60,736 bases of DNA from assembly GCA_029747585.1 (NCBI GenBank), contig JAPEVF010000243.1, positions 1-60,736 of the forward strand, in the 5' to 3' direction. Positions 12,001 to 23,247 of this stretch are shown piece after piece. Within the stretch, counting starts at the first letter, position 1. Each line of letters opens with the position of its first letter. Source of the stretch: Pleurotus djamor (taxonomy: Eukaryota; Basidiomycota; Agaricomycetes; Agaricales; Pleurotaceae). The notes beneath the pieces are model-generated. The model worked only from the letters and a program-made list of their open reading frames with translations, searched no databases and was not told where the DNA came from. The position numbers and the translations under genes were made by a program.

Positions 12001-14693
12001 TTTGAACTGACCCAAGCATGGCATAGGCGTAGGCGCTACGAACCACAACTGTGGTTGGATTCGAACACCATCCATAAAAGTATGTCCTGACGGCCGGGTA
12101 ATCCTCAAGGCAACCAATCATACACTAGAAGAAGTCCCATTCTCAAGGAACCGCGACAAAACAAATGGGTCACGCCTTGATGAACCGCGCTAGAAGGAGT
12201 GAAATTGGTCCGCCGACACGTTCGGTACAAACTTCTCTGTGTCCCGACAGACAACTTTTATTGGTGAAGCCAAAGATGGACGGATGATAAAGTTGCGTTC
12301 GAAAGGAGAGGGCTTCCTAAATGCCTCGCGACTGGCGTGAGGCGTACGGAACATCGGAGGGTTACTGGACACGAAATGAACCTTGAGGCCTGAGGCAGCG
12401 TACGGAGCGGGACCTGCGCAGCGCGTACTTACTTGGAGGTATGTCAAGTGACTGACAGCTTCTCCATTTGACGTGATGTAATAAGGCAAAGGTCAGTGTT
12501 CTAGGTTCTCAGCGGTCGAATTCGACGAAGAACTTGTGATGAATCGGAAATGAACAACGTGGTGGTGTCCTCTGGCGAGAGGACTGCGCGAGCGATGGGT
12601 AAGCCTCTGAATCTGGGCAGGAACAATGTTGAACGCTTGCGAGAGAAAAACGAAGAAGGCCAAAGCCAGTCATCGCAACGCAGAAGGCGGGATAAATCGT
12701 GGANGGGGGGTCGTCTGCGACGAGGAAGGGTCATTCAAGGGCCCGAATTCCGACGGGAGAAGTAACGACATTACCAGAAGAGGAACGACACTCGCACCTA
12801 GAGAGACTCAAACTCAGAAAGCTGTTAAAGGCGGCCACACTTCTCTTACCGTAAGGGAAGCAGGAAGTACGGCAGGTAAGCGCACCAAAAATGAAAGCGT
12901 GATCTACGGTAGCCGAGCGTGAGTGTGGGAGTCACGTCGGGGGCTTGGGAGCTGGGGGACCAATAGAAAGACGTACTTGGAAAAAGGATTAACGCCTTAT
13001 CAGGCTTCTTTGTCGGTCGTACGCAACCAATTGAACTCTAAAGCGTCGCTGACGCGAAATGACATCAACATGCGCCTTGTACATGGGAAAACAAACATAC
13101 CTTGGTACGGCAGCCAGGCTTAATTACACCGAATTGAGCACGCGACGTTGACAACGAGGATAAGGACGAATACCCACAACCTTTCTGGTATCAGATAAGC
13201 AGCCGAAGCATCTCTTATGGCGTGTTCAATGGAAGAAGTCATCTTCGGTCGACTTTCTGGACATATGTGAGAAAGGTGCGACATTGGTCGGACAGAGTCT
13301 GCCCTGTGAGAGAGACAAATGATTGACGATAAGGGTTAGCTTAACTTCCGAACAACATACATACGTACTTGGAGTGGGACCGGAACCGGTGGACCGTCAG
13401 TGGGCCAATCATCGCTGGAGGACACAGGGAAACTCGGTACGGGGATTGATCACTTCCAAGATGCGGGGTAAAGCGAGCGTGGGGCTGGAATCAACAAGTC
13501 CCTGAGTGACCCTGAATTACAATGAACCAGTAAGAACTCTGTTCACTTGGTCATGACGACTAGAGGATTACCGAGCGTTCAAGTCGACCCAACGGCTGGA
13601 TGATGATGAGACTGCAAAGAACTGAGAGTTTAGCGTGAATTTGGTACGGAGGAACTGAAATTCATACGTTAAGCCATAAACTCAAAACGGGATGAAGGCG
13701 GCTTTCAAGCCGTCACAAATTCCGGTGCGAACGCACCAAGAAGCTCGGTGGCGGCGATGGAAAAGTAGCGGTGGATTCGGGCGTTATAGGGCACACACCA
13801 AGGACAGCTAGTCCCCAACAGGTCATAAGTGATTGGGGGAGTGATAGTGGCGGCGGTAGACCGACGACCGACGATGTCTAAGGTTTTCTAGAATGGTTTA
13901 ATTGTGACTTCGGTGGGATTCTAGTGGAGGAGAGGTCACCTGGGGCGCATTGAAGACTTGAGGACGCAAGTGCCGGTGGCCCTGATCGAGAGGATGTCAT
14001 CAGGGTTGTGGTGTCGGTCTAGATGTCTGAAGAGTCAGACAGAATGAAGGCGTGTTCGAGTGACGTCTACGCGTGTACAAACTTTCAGAAACTGGGTTCT
14101 TGATGAGCGGATTTGAGAGCGACACCAATGCTAAGATGAACGGGTAAGTCAAGCCTCGAAGTCAAAGGTGGAATGTGGCGATCACATACCATCGTGACGA
14201 CGAGCCAAAGAGAGAAGAATCCTACGTTATTGCGGCTCAAAGAGACGGCGGGAGGTAGAGGGTATGGTTGAGCCCAAAGCAAGGCCGTTTAGAGGAACGC
14301 ACCATGGGGCCGATCCTACGAGTTCAAACCGACCACTCAATCAAAGCAAAAGAAGGTCAAGGACTGAAAACGTACAACGTTACGAAGGAACCAACCTCCT
14401 CCATCTAGCTCATGGTCAGGTTACTTGTAGATGTGCACGAACTGCCGCTAATGCATTTGTGAATGATCGGGAAGAAAGCATTGAGAGAAATTGAGTGTTC
14501 CTGACCAAATGTGCTCAGTCCACGGCCCATGTAGCAGACCCAGCGTTCTCTTTGATAGGGAGTCAAGACCTCAAGAAACGCAGTCGCAGGAGGCTCAGTT
14601 GCACGTCGGAGTACGATTCGTTAAAGAAGTCCTTGATCAGGCCCAACTCATTAGTGAACGAAGGAACGAAAAAAGGATGAACACGTACGACAG
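9059..14693. other. 5.6-kb stretch without a confident gene
   Basis: Both strands carry only short ORFs (at most about 111 codons). On the minus strand several pieces look exon-like, with plausible splice sites at their ends: about 10440-10510 (AVRAKFKLDCASRQYTDEIN), 10640-10879 and 12190-12489. They could not be joined with consistent phase. A perfect 10-bp inverted repeat lies at 9954-9963 and 10004-10013. One N at 12705 precedes a G run. This could be a decayed intron-rich gene or transposable element, or noncoding DNA. Confidence 0.4.
9954..10013. repeat. 10-bp inverted repeat
   Basis: ATTCGGTTAG at 9954-9963 is the exact reverse complement of CTAACCGAAT at 10004-10013, with a 40-nt loop. 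It may be chance or a structured or terminal element. Confidence 0.35.
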
Positions 14694-15291
14694 CTATTTG
14701 AGCTCATCCACGGTGAGACGTACTGGGTTCAACGAGTAGTCAGTAAACGACAAAGGAAAAAAGAAAACCAACCGTCCACGAAAGTACTCAAGTCCCACAG
14801 AGACGAAGAGAGAGAAGCAAAAGAAAACTATATTTGACATATGGACATATAGACAAAAAAGAGGACACATATACAATTGCGAGGTCTGCGGCACGAGAGG
14901 GTTTCCAAAGAGAGAAAGCAAGGTATGAATGAAGCTATGTCGGGGGAGGGATAGTGGGATGAATGTGTACGAGATGCGTAGCGACAAGATGGCGAGATGA
15001 TGGTGGTGATGATGATGGTAGTACATGACGGGAGGGTTGGACGTAGGTAATTGCGTATGTAAATGGGACGAGCATATGAGACAGATGGACAAGGGGGAAA
15101 ACCGAACCAACATATAGTGATGAAAGCAAGAAACGAGCACGACGACGAGTTGAACCAAGAAAAAAAGAAAAACGGCGAGAAAAAGAAGAAACGAACATGA
15201 ACCATGAACGTCAAAAGGTCCATCGAGGACCCAGACAATTTTGAAGCAAAAGCAAGACGAACCAAGNAAAAAAAAACAAAACCACAACGGA
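14694..15291 (-). other. probable 3' UTR of the zinc-finger gene
   Basis: Immediately downstream of the stop at 15292, the minus strand is strongly T-rich (the plus strand shows runs of A and AG). Long minus ORFs here result from low complexity and are not proposed as genes. A CAT/CAC-rich microsatellite lies near 14995-15020. Confidence 0.4.
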
Positions 15292-18200
15292 TCACAAACT
15301 CTCCGACTTCATCCAATCCCCACCCGCACTCGACCCACTACTATTCGCCTCAGCAGCTTCCGCCGCATCAACAGCCTCCAACAACTCCGCCTCCGCATCA
15401 GCCTCAGCCTCCGCATCCTCATCGTCCATCCCACCACGACTACCACTTCGACTCCTCACACCAGCAGCCTCTGCCAATTCCCTCAACGTATCACCTTCAT
15501 CCCCATCTCCATCAGCTTCAGCGTCAGCATCAGCGTCAAGGTCGCCATCACCACTACCACCGGTGGGTGATTCATCGTCGACTTCCATCCTCATCGAGCC
15601 GATCCTCCGTGCACCGTTTCGGTCCATGGAATGGTGTTTGGGTGATGCAGTCGGTGGAGGACCAGAATACGCTGAGAGTCCACCGGGTCGAGGTCGTTGA
15701 GGACGTGACACCCCGCTCCTTGAATTCGACCGACTCTGTACACGAGAGGAAATCGTAGAGTCGTCAGGGAGGGTAGCGATACTCGGTGGCGAAGGTGGAT
15801 GCGCATGAGAACGTCTTGACGAAGAGGAAGAGTGATGGGCAGCAGCTGCTGCAGCCTGAGAGTTCGCTATCGCAGATCGACTCAGGCTGGCGCTCGAATC
15901 CCTCTCTGGACGAAGGGTAAACGATGACGATGCAGGGAGGGTATCCGTCCTCGACGGAGGTGCTTGAATAGTTCTCGCGTTTGCTTGTTGTGGTGGAGGC
16001 GGTTGTGGGTGTGTATATTGAGGCTGGGCGTTAGCAGCGTTAGCTGCTGCTGCCGCGGCGGCGGCGTTCTGAGCTGCTAGCTGCTGGGACTCTAACGTCC
16101 CCCTGCGCTCGACGCGTTTCATCTTCTTGCGGCATCTACATGACGAAGAAAAAAGGTAGAGGGCAAGTCAGTATGTGTTCCAATTACCGATCGAAACACA
16201 GAAATCGTAACAAAGAAACAAGGAGACATAGGAACACCCACACGCCAGGCACAAGGTACGAACGGATATGATCACGACCAACGTCCGAACTCCCCGCCCA
16301 AGCATCCAAGCATCCCAGGATCAACCCAAAATCACGAAAAAACAAAAAGGGACCANCCAAGAAATCCCAATCAATACCGAACACGCCAACAAAGCAAACG
16401 CATCGTCCCACCAAACAACAACCCATCAGCCATCAAGCACGGAGGCATCCAAGTAGACAAACGNAACGACAGGCGCATCATTCCAGCTAAACCCACCGAC
16501 CCCAACATTCACCCTCTCTTCCCCGCAAACGATCGAAAATCGACCAACCAAAAAACGATTAAAAAAAAGGACAAGGGTCGAGCCGACCCCAGGTCCCAAG
16601 GAAACGTCGGATCAACGGAAGTAAAAAGTCCTAAGAGGGACCCCAGAAAACGCCAGAGGACAAGTCCATCGAAAGCCCGAACCACCGACGCCATCGAAGG
16701 TGGAGACGAAAAATGCGAAACGCAAACGAAAGATTCGCAGAATCGAGCACCACAACACGAACGCGGAAGCGACCACCACTAAAAAATCCAAAAGTCCAAA
16801 AATCCAAAGTCCAAAAAAAAGCACACAAGAAACGCCACCACTGAAATCCACAACGAAAAAAGAAAACAACTCACCTATCACACACCGTCCCAGGCCCCTG
16901 CGGTCCCGGCCCCCACTTCTCCACACACTTGCCCTCCTTATACCTCCCCGGCATCCCACACTGCCGACATATCCTCTGTCCCTGTGCGTTCGTCGCGGGG
17001 AACGCCGCGGGTGGTGGTCCACCAGCAACACCCACACCACCAATAGTGTTGGCGGTGGATGCGATGATGGTGGTGCTGGAGCCGTTAGGCGCGAGTGTGC
17101 CAGAGGAGGAGGAGGCGAGGAGACCGTTTGAATCTAGAGTAGATGATACGAAAGGATTATCAGAAAGCCGTAATGATTAAAGGAATAAAGAACATAAGAA
17201 TGAGAAAGACTGAATACGAATAAGAACCCACCTTGTCCGTATTTACTCTTCTTAACCGGCGCACCCGTCACGACCGGCGCGAACACATGCGTCTGATACG
17301 TCTGCACCTGTCCCGGCTGCGACAGCGGTCCAGGCTCCGAAGGATGGACACTCGTTAAGAGCGGTGTGTTATTGCCGTTTCCGTTGACGTTCATCTGGCT
17401 GTGTGAGTTATGTTGAGGTTGCGATGAATGGGAGGAATGAGGGTGGGGAGGAGGCTGTTGATGAGAAGGTTGATGATGCGACCGCCCAGACGAACGCGTA
17501 CTCCTATACTCCATCTGCGGTGGGATCGCCTGTGGTTGTTGAGGAGGTTGTTGCGGTGTAGTCTGTCCATGAGCATGCGCAGGCGGCGGTGGCGGCGAGT
17601 ACCCCCTCTCATCACCATACAATCCCCTCCCTCTCTGCCCACCTCCACCTCCTCCTCCACTTGAACGNGATTGCGANTGNGGATGAGGAGAGTAGGTAGC
17701 GTTNGGCGACAGAGAAGGNTGNTGCGAGCCGTATCCGTTACTCGAATACTGTCCGTGCTGTTGATGCGGTGACTGCTGCTGCTGNGNTGATGAGAGAGAT
17801 GCTGACCATGGCCGTTAACACCGTTAACCCTCGAAGAAGAAGAGGAAGGTGGTGGCGGTGGGTACGGCGAATGATGCTGCGAATGCGGAGACTGGTATTG
17901 TCCAGGATGATGCGAAGCAGGAGGTGGTGGAGGTGCCTGAGCTTGTTGGTTATCCGACGCCGTAGCGAGTAACATCTCATCGATATCCCCCGAATCAACA
18001 CTCGAGCCGCGACTCCTTCCCCTCCTCCTCGTATTCGTAGTCCCCCTTCTCCTCTCATCACCAGCATCTCTCCTCGTACCCGAACCACCATACGCAGCAG
18101 GAGCACCAGAGCCAGAAGGATACCTCCCCCTCCTCTCTCTGTCTCCTCCACGTTCATAACTCCCACTCCTACTCCCACTTCGGCTGCCACTAGGACTCGG

Positions 18201-20591
18201 CGTCCTCGAGTCGTGATCACGGTGGTACCCCTTCCCGGTACGTCCTCGGTAATCCCGATCCCTCTCTCGGTAGGAGGAAGACGAACTATACCGACCCCTT
18301 GAAGTATCCTCCAATGTTTGCATAGGCGGTAAGGTCGTCTGCCCTCCCGCCGAATTCGCATTGGCGTTCGAGTTGGAATGAGATGAGGGGGGAGCAGGTG
18401 CAGGGTACGTATTCCCACTCCCATTCCCATTCTTCATCGACTGATACCCAATGACAGACATCGGCATCGACACCGCAACCGGTTGCACACCCTGTGTGAT
18501 GCCCTGCGAAGAAGCGATAGTCGTAGACGACATGGGCGGTGTATTCCCCGACGTGGTGCCACTATTCGGCGGAGGCGCGACTGATGACGAGGAAGGTGGG
18601 TTCGATGTGGAGGTGGAAGAAGAGGGAGGAGGAGGAGGAGCGTTGGGATTTTGGTTTTGCGTAGGAGACGTTTGGATATTCGCATTCGTAGTCGAGTGTC
18701 TTGAACTCTTATGCGTCTGTCAAAAGTAAACGAGTAATCAGCATAAAGTCCAAGAGAGATCGAACAAAAACGCAGTAATGATCAAAGGTAGGTAAGGAAG
18801 AGTAAGAAGAAAAGGCAGAGGGAGGGAAGTGAACGTACCGAAGGATACGGATTCCCGTACTCCTGCACCTGTCCCTGCGCACCAACAGGTAACGGCTGCC
18901 CATGTTGGTCGACATACACAATTTCCCTCTCTCCTCTTTCACGATCACCACCTTTCCCTCCTCCATTAACATTAACATTCGCGTCATCGTAACTCCTCCT
19001 GGACCCATACGCACCCGACCCATGCTGTTGTTGAAGGTACGATCCTCCCGAATGTTGTTGTTGTTGTGGTGGTGGTGGTGCAGGTGCGTTCGGACCATTC
19101 GGAGGATAGTTGTAGCTATACGGCGGCGACGAAACCTGTCCTCCTTGTCCTTGATGCGTGGTAGCTTGAGCTTGAGATTGAGATTGCGACTGATGTCCAT
19201 ACCGCGTATGAGGCGACGGATGGGGCGGGAGGGAGAACATCGTAGGCGGGGGAGGCATCGATCCTCCTTGTCCTTGTCCTTGTCCTTGTCCGTGAGCGTG
19301 TCCATGTCCTGATTGCGAAGCGTGTGGAGGAGGGGGAGGGGCTTGACCATGTGGCGGGGGATGAGAAGAGGAGGGATGAGAGGGATGAGATGGGTGAGGA
19401 TGTGGGTTGTAGGTGTAATGCGTCGAATCACCCTATACACCATAAAACAAAGAAAAAGAAGAAGAAAAAANGACAAGTCAGCGACGAAATCTAAAATCCA
19501 AACGACGACATCAAGACTTACGTTCTCTCTCTCCCTCGCACCATCCCTCTCCCTCCGCTCATACCCAACCCTCATCCTCTTCAACGGCGGTTCGTGCACA
19601 TCAACATCCATATCATCCCCTCCTCCTCTCCCAGTATATCTGTATCCATCGTCGTAAGCGTAATCGTAATCATACTCGTCGCTCCTCCTCCGCCTTCTCA
19701 ACGTCCTCGAGCGGGGGAGGATCATGGTTGAAGAGGAGTTCAACGACGAGAGGGAGAGGGAGGTAAGGGCGAGAGGAAACATCGGCGGCGCGGGTACCAT
19801 GAACGTATCCTTCTTCACCACATCTCCCGCTTCCCCTCCTCCTCCTCCTCCCTCTCTTCCCTCTCCTCCCTCTCTTTCTTCCCCTCCAACACCTTCTCCT
19901 CCTTCACGTTCAACATCACCACCATCGAGCAAGGCGGATTGGAGTGAAGATAAAACACGTCCAAACCCCCTCCTCGCCTCCCCCTCCATCCCCTCCAACA
20001 CCCTCAAATACGCCTCCAACCGCTCCCACCCCTCCGCTACCGCACCCACCCTCTCCTTCCTCTCCACCCTCTCCTTCCTCTCCTTCCTCTCCTNTCTCCT
20101 GCTTCTCTTCAACTTCTTTGAGCCGTTTCTCCTCTGCTTCGCGTAGTTTATGTTGCGCGTCCTCGATTTGTTTGAGGAGGACGTCCCGGTGTTGGGCGGC
20201 TTCTTCGTCGTGTTTCTGGAGTTCGGCGAGGTGGTTTTGTTCGAGTTCTAAGCGGAGTGCGGCGAGCGAGGAAGAGGAGGAGGAGGATGAAGACGAGTGN
20301 GAGTTGGGATTGGAGGTGGGAGAGTTTATCTTCGAGTTCGGATACGCGGGATGAGTATGAGAGGAGGAGAGTTAGTGATTTCGCAGGTGAGTAAGATGTC
20401 TTCTTCAACGACGCGGAGGGTTTCGGTTTGGGTGACGAGGATTTCTTCGAGGTAACGTCCGTGGTGGGAGGAGGCGACGAGGATGATTTGGGTTCGGTAG
20501 CAGCACCAGCAGCGGCGGGAGCAGTAGGCGAGGAGATGACGACGTCCCCGTCTGCGTCGACCTCCTTGCCTTCCTTCTCTTCATCCTCCAT
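15292..20591 (-). CDS. large low-complexity protein with coiled coil and GATA-like Cys4 zinc finger
   Basis: Probable nuclear DNA-binding or regulatory protein of about 1,417 residues. Starts at 20591 (MEDEEKEGKEVDADG). Introns: 19433-19521, 18717-18838, 17134-17231 and an exceptionally long one, 16136-16874. Order: acidic and Ser/Pro-rich N-terminus; predicted coiled coil (SRVSELEDKL through REAEEKRLKEVEEK); basic and Asp/Tyr-rich linker; His/Pro/Gln-rich region with GQ repeats; RS- and RG-rich segment; polyglutamine; then a Cys4 finger (ICRQC, 25 residues, CDRC) resembling a GATA finger with a long loop; polyalanine; acidic Asp-Ala/Glu-Ala repeats. Ns near 20300, 20094 and 17785-17787 mark frame changes, which I take as sequencing errors. 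I do not recognise an orthologue name. Several ATGs in another frame precede the start. Confidence 0.7.
19262..19295 (-). repeat. hexanucleotide repeat coding for Gly-Gln
   Basis: TCCTTG-type hexanucleotides are repeated about five times on the plus strand. They encode an alternating Gly-Gln run in the zinc-finger gene. Similar short coding repeats lie at about 15400-15540 (acidic) and 17765-17785 (glutamine). Confidence 0.75.
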
Positions 20592-20760
20592 ATCCTCATC
20601 CCCATCCCCATCCCCCCCATTTCTCTGTACTCTGTACTCTCACCTTCAAACTGGCGCTCAAGTATACTTATGTAGAGAACTCGCCACTTCGCTTTTTGAT
20701 CGCGGTTTCGAATAAGTAATCCATCTTTACACAAATAACTTACATATTACATACATACTC

Positions 20761-20790
20761 AACGATACTCAACGATACTCAACGATACTC
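20761..20790. repeat. 10-bp tandem repeat, three copies
   Basis: AACGATACTC occurs three times without interruption. Confidence 0.9.
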
Positions 20791-20853
20791 TATAGCCATC
20801 CTGATTCCTGTACTTGTCAAGAACTCGAAGGGCCGTTCGTTGTCAAGAGGAAA

Positions 20854-20895
20854 TGGGAGAATGTATGGGAGTGGGAGAATGTATGGGAGAATGTA
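20854..20895. repeat. imperfect TGGGAGAATGTA repeat
   Basis: The 12-mer TGGGAGAATGTA occurs three times, starting at about 20854, 20872 and 20884, with short spacers. Confidence 0.75.
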
Positions 20896-21232
20896 CGTGG
20901 TTATACAAGTAACAACACGTTCTCCTTACATTTTGTATTCTTGAGGATTCACGAGATGCGTGTCACTACTCAGTAACTCAGTACTGGGGGGTGGTTTGAA
21001 GGTTTGAACGGAGGAGGATACAATGGTAATGGTATGTAGATCGACGCGGCGCGAGGAGGAGGAGCACGAGGATCATAAGTACAAGTACAAAGAAGTGGGT
21101 TGCGGGTTACGATAGGTATAAGTTATAACGGGCGGTTCGAGTAGCTTTGGTGGAGGAGATACTACAGATAGGTAAGGTGATGGAGAAGGAGGAAAATGTA
21201 CGTGTACTGGGATCGTGGGGTACTAGCTATAT

Positions 21233-21895
21233 CTAGGGCGGGCGGATGGGTGTATCCAGATCCAGACGCGGCCATTGGTCGTTCGCATGGACCAAGCGAC
21301 GCTGGGACGAGCAGATGAGAGGCAGGGTTACTAATACGGTAGGCGGCAGAGGGAGAAACGTGATGGTGGTGTTGGTGGTCGTGGTATAGTGGAGCGAAGG
21401 CCGCGTTGGCGGGGTAATGAAGTTGCGGAGGCGGGCGGTAAGGGGTTCTTTGAGGGGCTTGAAGTTGAGGGGGATGAGAACACGGGCGAGGGTTGAATGG
21501 GATGGGGATGGACGGGAGATGTAGGAGGATGAGGCGGCGGTGGTGGTGAATGAGGAGGGTTGGGGAAAATGGGAAAACGTTTTGAGTTGGAGGTGTTGAA
21601 CGTGTTGAAGGGAGAAGGAGAAGGGGGAGGAGTTGGGGGAGGATTGTGAGTGGGGGGTGGGGGTGGGAGTCGGATTGGGATGCGTGGAGTGGAGGGGTGG
21701 AGGTAGAGGAGGTGGTATAACGCGGGCATGACGATGATGATGAAGAGATTCCGGTTGGAAATTGACGCGTCTTTGAGGATACGCTTGAAGTTGTGGTGGT
21801 GGTAGTCCAAGTTCGATATCCCAAGACTCAGAGGCTTCTTTGGTGCCGGTGACGGATGGCGATTTGGAATGTAGGTGAGGTGATTCTGAAGGCAT
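21233..21895 (-). CDS. proline/histidine-rich hypothetical protein
   Basis: The reading frame from 21895 (MPSESPHLHSKSPSVTGTKE) is chosen because a TATA box lies at 21977-21984 on the same strand, which puts its ATG about 55 nt after the expected transcription start. The ORF is 220 codons and very rich in Pro, His, Ser and Thr. All three minus-strand frames are open for 220 codons here because the strand is pyrimidine-rich, so the ORF alone is weak evidence. The C-terminal part is uncertain: another frame (CERPMAASGSGY) looks equally protein-like, and an intron could join them. No domain recognised. Confidence 0.4.
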   Translation of the reverse strand: MPSESPHLHSKSPSVTGTKEASESWDIELGLPPPQLQAYPQRRVNFQPESLHHHRHARVIPPPLPPPLHSTHPNPTPTPTPHSQSSPNSSPFSFSLQHVQHLQLKTFSHFPQPSSFTTTAASSSYISRPSPSHSTLARVLIPLNFKPLKEPLTARLRNFITPPTRPSLHYTTTTNTTITFLPLPPTVLVTLPLICSSQRRLVHANDQWPRLDLDTPIRPP

Positions 21896-21976
21896 GGTTG
21901 AGGTTGAGTTGGGGAGGTGATGTTGAGAGGAGTAGATATGACTGTATGATACTCACATCGTTTCATCCGAACGCGT

Positions 21977-21984
21977 CTTTTATA
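21977..21984 (-). promoter_or_regulatory. TATA box
   Basis: TATAAAAG on the minus strand, about 82 bp before the ATG at 21895, in a region with a pyrimidine-rich leader. Confidence 0.6.
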
Positions 21985-22700
21985 CCCATTCACCTACTTC
22001 TACACCCTAGGACATGAGATGGACGCCGCTTTGCTCGCCAAGAAGTAACTGCTCTGTGCTTGTAAGTTGCTCGAACAACGAGGAATAGGAATATCGGAGG
22101 CGTACATAGGTGAGGCGTCGGTGAGTCGCTAAGCTAGTCACAGCTACTCATTGAACCTGCGCAGACTGGCAAGTTCGACCGCTTTTCTGGGTTTGGTTTG
22201 ATGTGGGACGTGTATGCATGGCGATTCGTTCGACGCGTTCGGCAGGTCGATGTTGGGATTGAAAATGATTCGAGAGTTACTGGGCGGGTGGATTGGCGGA
22301 GAATCGCGCTGTGAGGGGACTGCGGTGAATCGAGTCGAGAGGGTGTTACAAATTGTTTGCTCGGGCCAAAAACAGAGAACGTTCGGGCGCTCCAACTAGC
22401 GCTCGAGCCTGGTTCTTTCTCTCCTCCGCTCAGTTTTCCATGTCGCGACCTCGACCCCTTCGTTTCCTCAACTCCCTGGGTAAACCCCTCAGTCTGTGAT
22501 CTCGCGCTCTAGCACGAAGTCGACAATGGGATCTTTTGAAGAGCTTGGCTTACCATCCCCAACAATCCCTTGATGGTTGGCCTAGCTCTAGCTTGCTGCG
22601 GTCTGAGTACTCGAATACTCGAATTCTGAGTCCCAGGGACACTCAGTAAAGCCTCTAAAAGTCACGTTCTACCTATAGCTCCGCCTGCCCACTGGCTGGG
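21985..22700. other. divergent upstream region
   Basis: This lies between two TATA boxes pointing outward. It contains the third GGCGCTC/AGCGCTC motif (22386-22404). No gene was found; a minus ORF at 22144-22395 has no support. Confidence 0.4.
22386..22404. repeat. GGCGCTC/AGCGCTC dispersed motif, copy 3
   Basis: Same two half-sites as at 1288 and 4549 but with a shorter spacer. It lies about 0.41 kb upstream of the ATG at 22811. Confidence 0.4.
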
Positions 22701-22707
22701 TATATAA
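22701..22707 (+). promoter_or_regulatory. TATA box
   Basis: TATATAAAG context, about 104 bp before the ATG at 22811, followed by a pyrimidine-rich leader. Confidence 0.7.
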
Positions 22708-22810
22708 AGCGCGAAGAGAAACCTCGTCGACATCATCAAACTTTCTCCTCTATCCGATTCCTCTCAACCCCACAGTCCAACGCGTTCAACGTTCAGAAAA
22801 CAACCCAATC

Positions 22811-23247
22811 ATGCTTACTTGCGCCTTCAACATGAATCAGCCATTGCTTCCACATCCACCCCTACCCCAATACCGCTGCGACGACAATCCCAATCCGCAT
22901 CTGCACCACCAGACGTATCCCAGCCCAGTCCCATCGCTCCTCCGAGCGCGAGCGCGAAAATTCAACTTAGACGTAGCCAATCTTCTAGGTACATTCCCGC
23001 TTCTCATCCACCTCGAAATACATCTCATCTTCATTGCCATTCTTTCTTTCCTTTCTTTTTCTCCTTTCCAGCCCTCGACGCTGACACGCTCCTCACATTC
23101 GACGCGCCTTCAATCAATGACAACCCCGAACTAACAGCTCAAGATGACGCCGACGTGTGGACGAAGATGGCGACATTAGGGAAGACTGGCCCTCCACCGC
23201 CTCCACCACCTCCACCTCCCGATGCTGAGGTTCCTAAAGCGCCTTGA
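22811..23247 (+). CDS. small proline-rich hypothetical protein
   Basis: Two exons with an intron at 22989-23071 (83 nt) give 354 nt, 117 aa. The start is supported by a TATA box at 22701. The N-terminal half is rich in Pro, His and Arg. After the intron comes a more ordered segment (ALDADTLLTFDAPSIND, then DVWTKMATLGKTG), followed by ten prolines and DAEVPKAP at the end. Reading through the intron also gives an ORF, but only the spliced form joins the two halves in phase from this ATG. A degenerate relative of the last 40 codons lies on the opposite strand at 28315-28453. Function unknown; no signal peptide. Confidence 0.6.

Larger units (their letters stand above)
20592..21232. other. intergenic with short tandem repeats
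   Basis: This is the upstream region of the zinc-finger gene (minus). It contains two short repeats described separately. No gene seen. Confidence 0.45.

Noticed and set aside
14694..15316. Long minus ORFs of 162-197 codons rich in Phe, Ser, His
   Set aside because: They lie just after the stop of the zinc-finger gene in a T-rich 3' UTR; several frames are open at once and the composition is not protein-like.
15204..15758. Plus ORF of 184 codons rich in Pro/His/Gln
   Set aside because: Shadow of the acidic and Ala-rich repeats of the zinc-finger gene on the opposite strand.
16700..17131. Plus ORF of 143 codons (Lys/Pro-rich)
   Set aside because: Overlaps the zinc-finger exon and long intron on the other strand; A/C-rich composition explains it.
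17391..18533. Minus ORF of 380 codons as a separate gene
   Set aside because: It is the third large exon of the zinc-finger gene; its second half is out of frame because of the Ns at 17785-17787.
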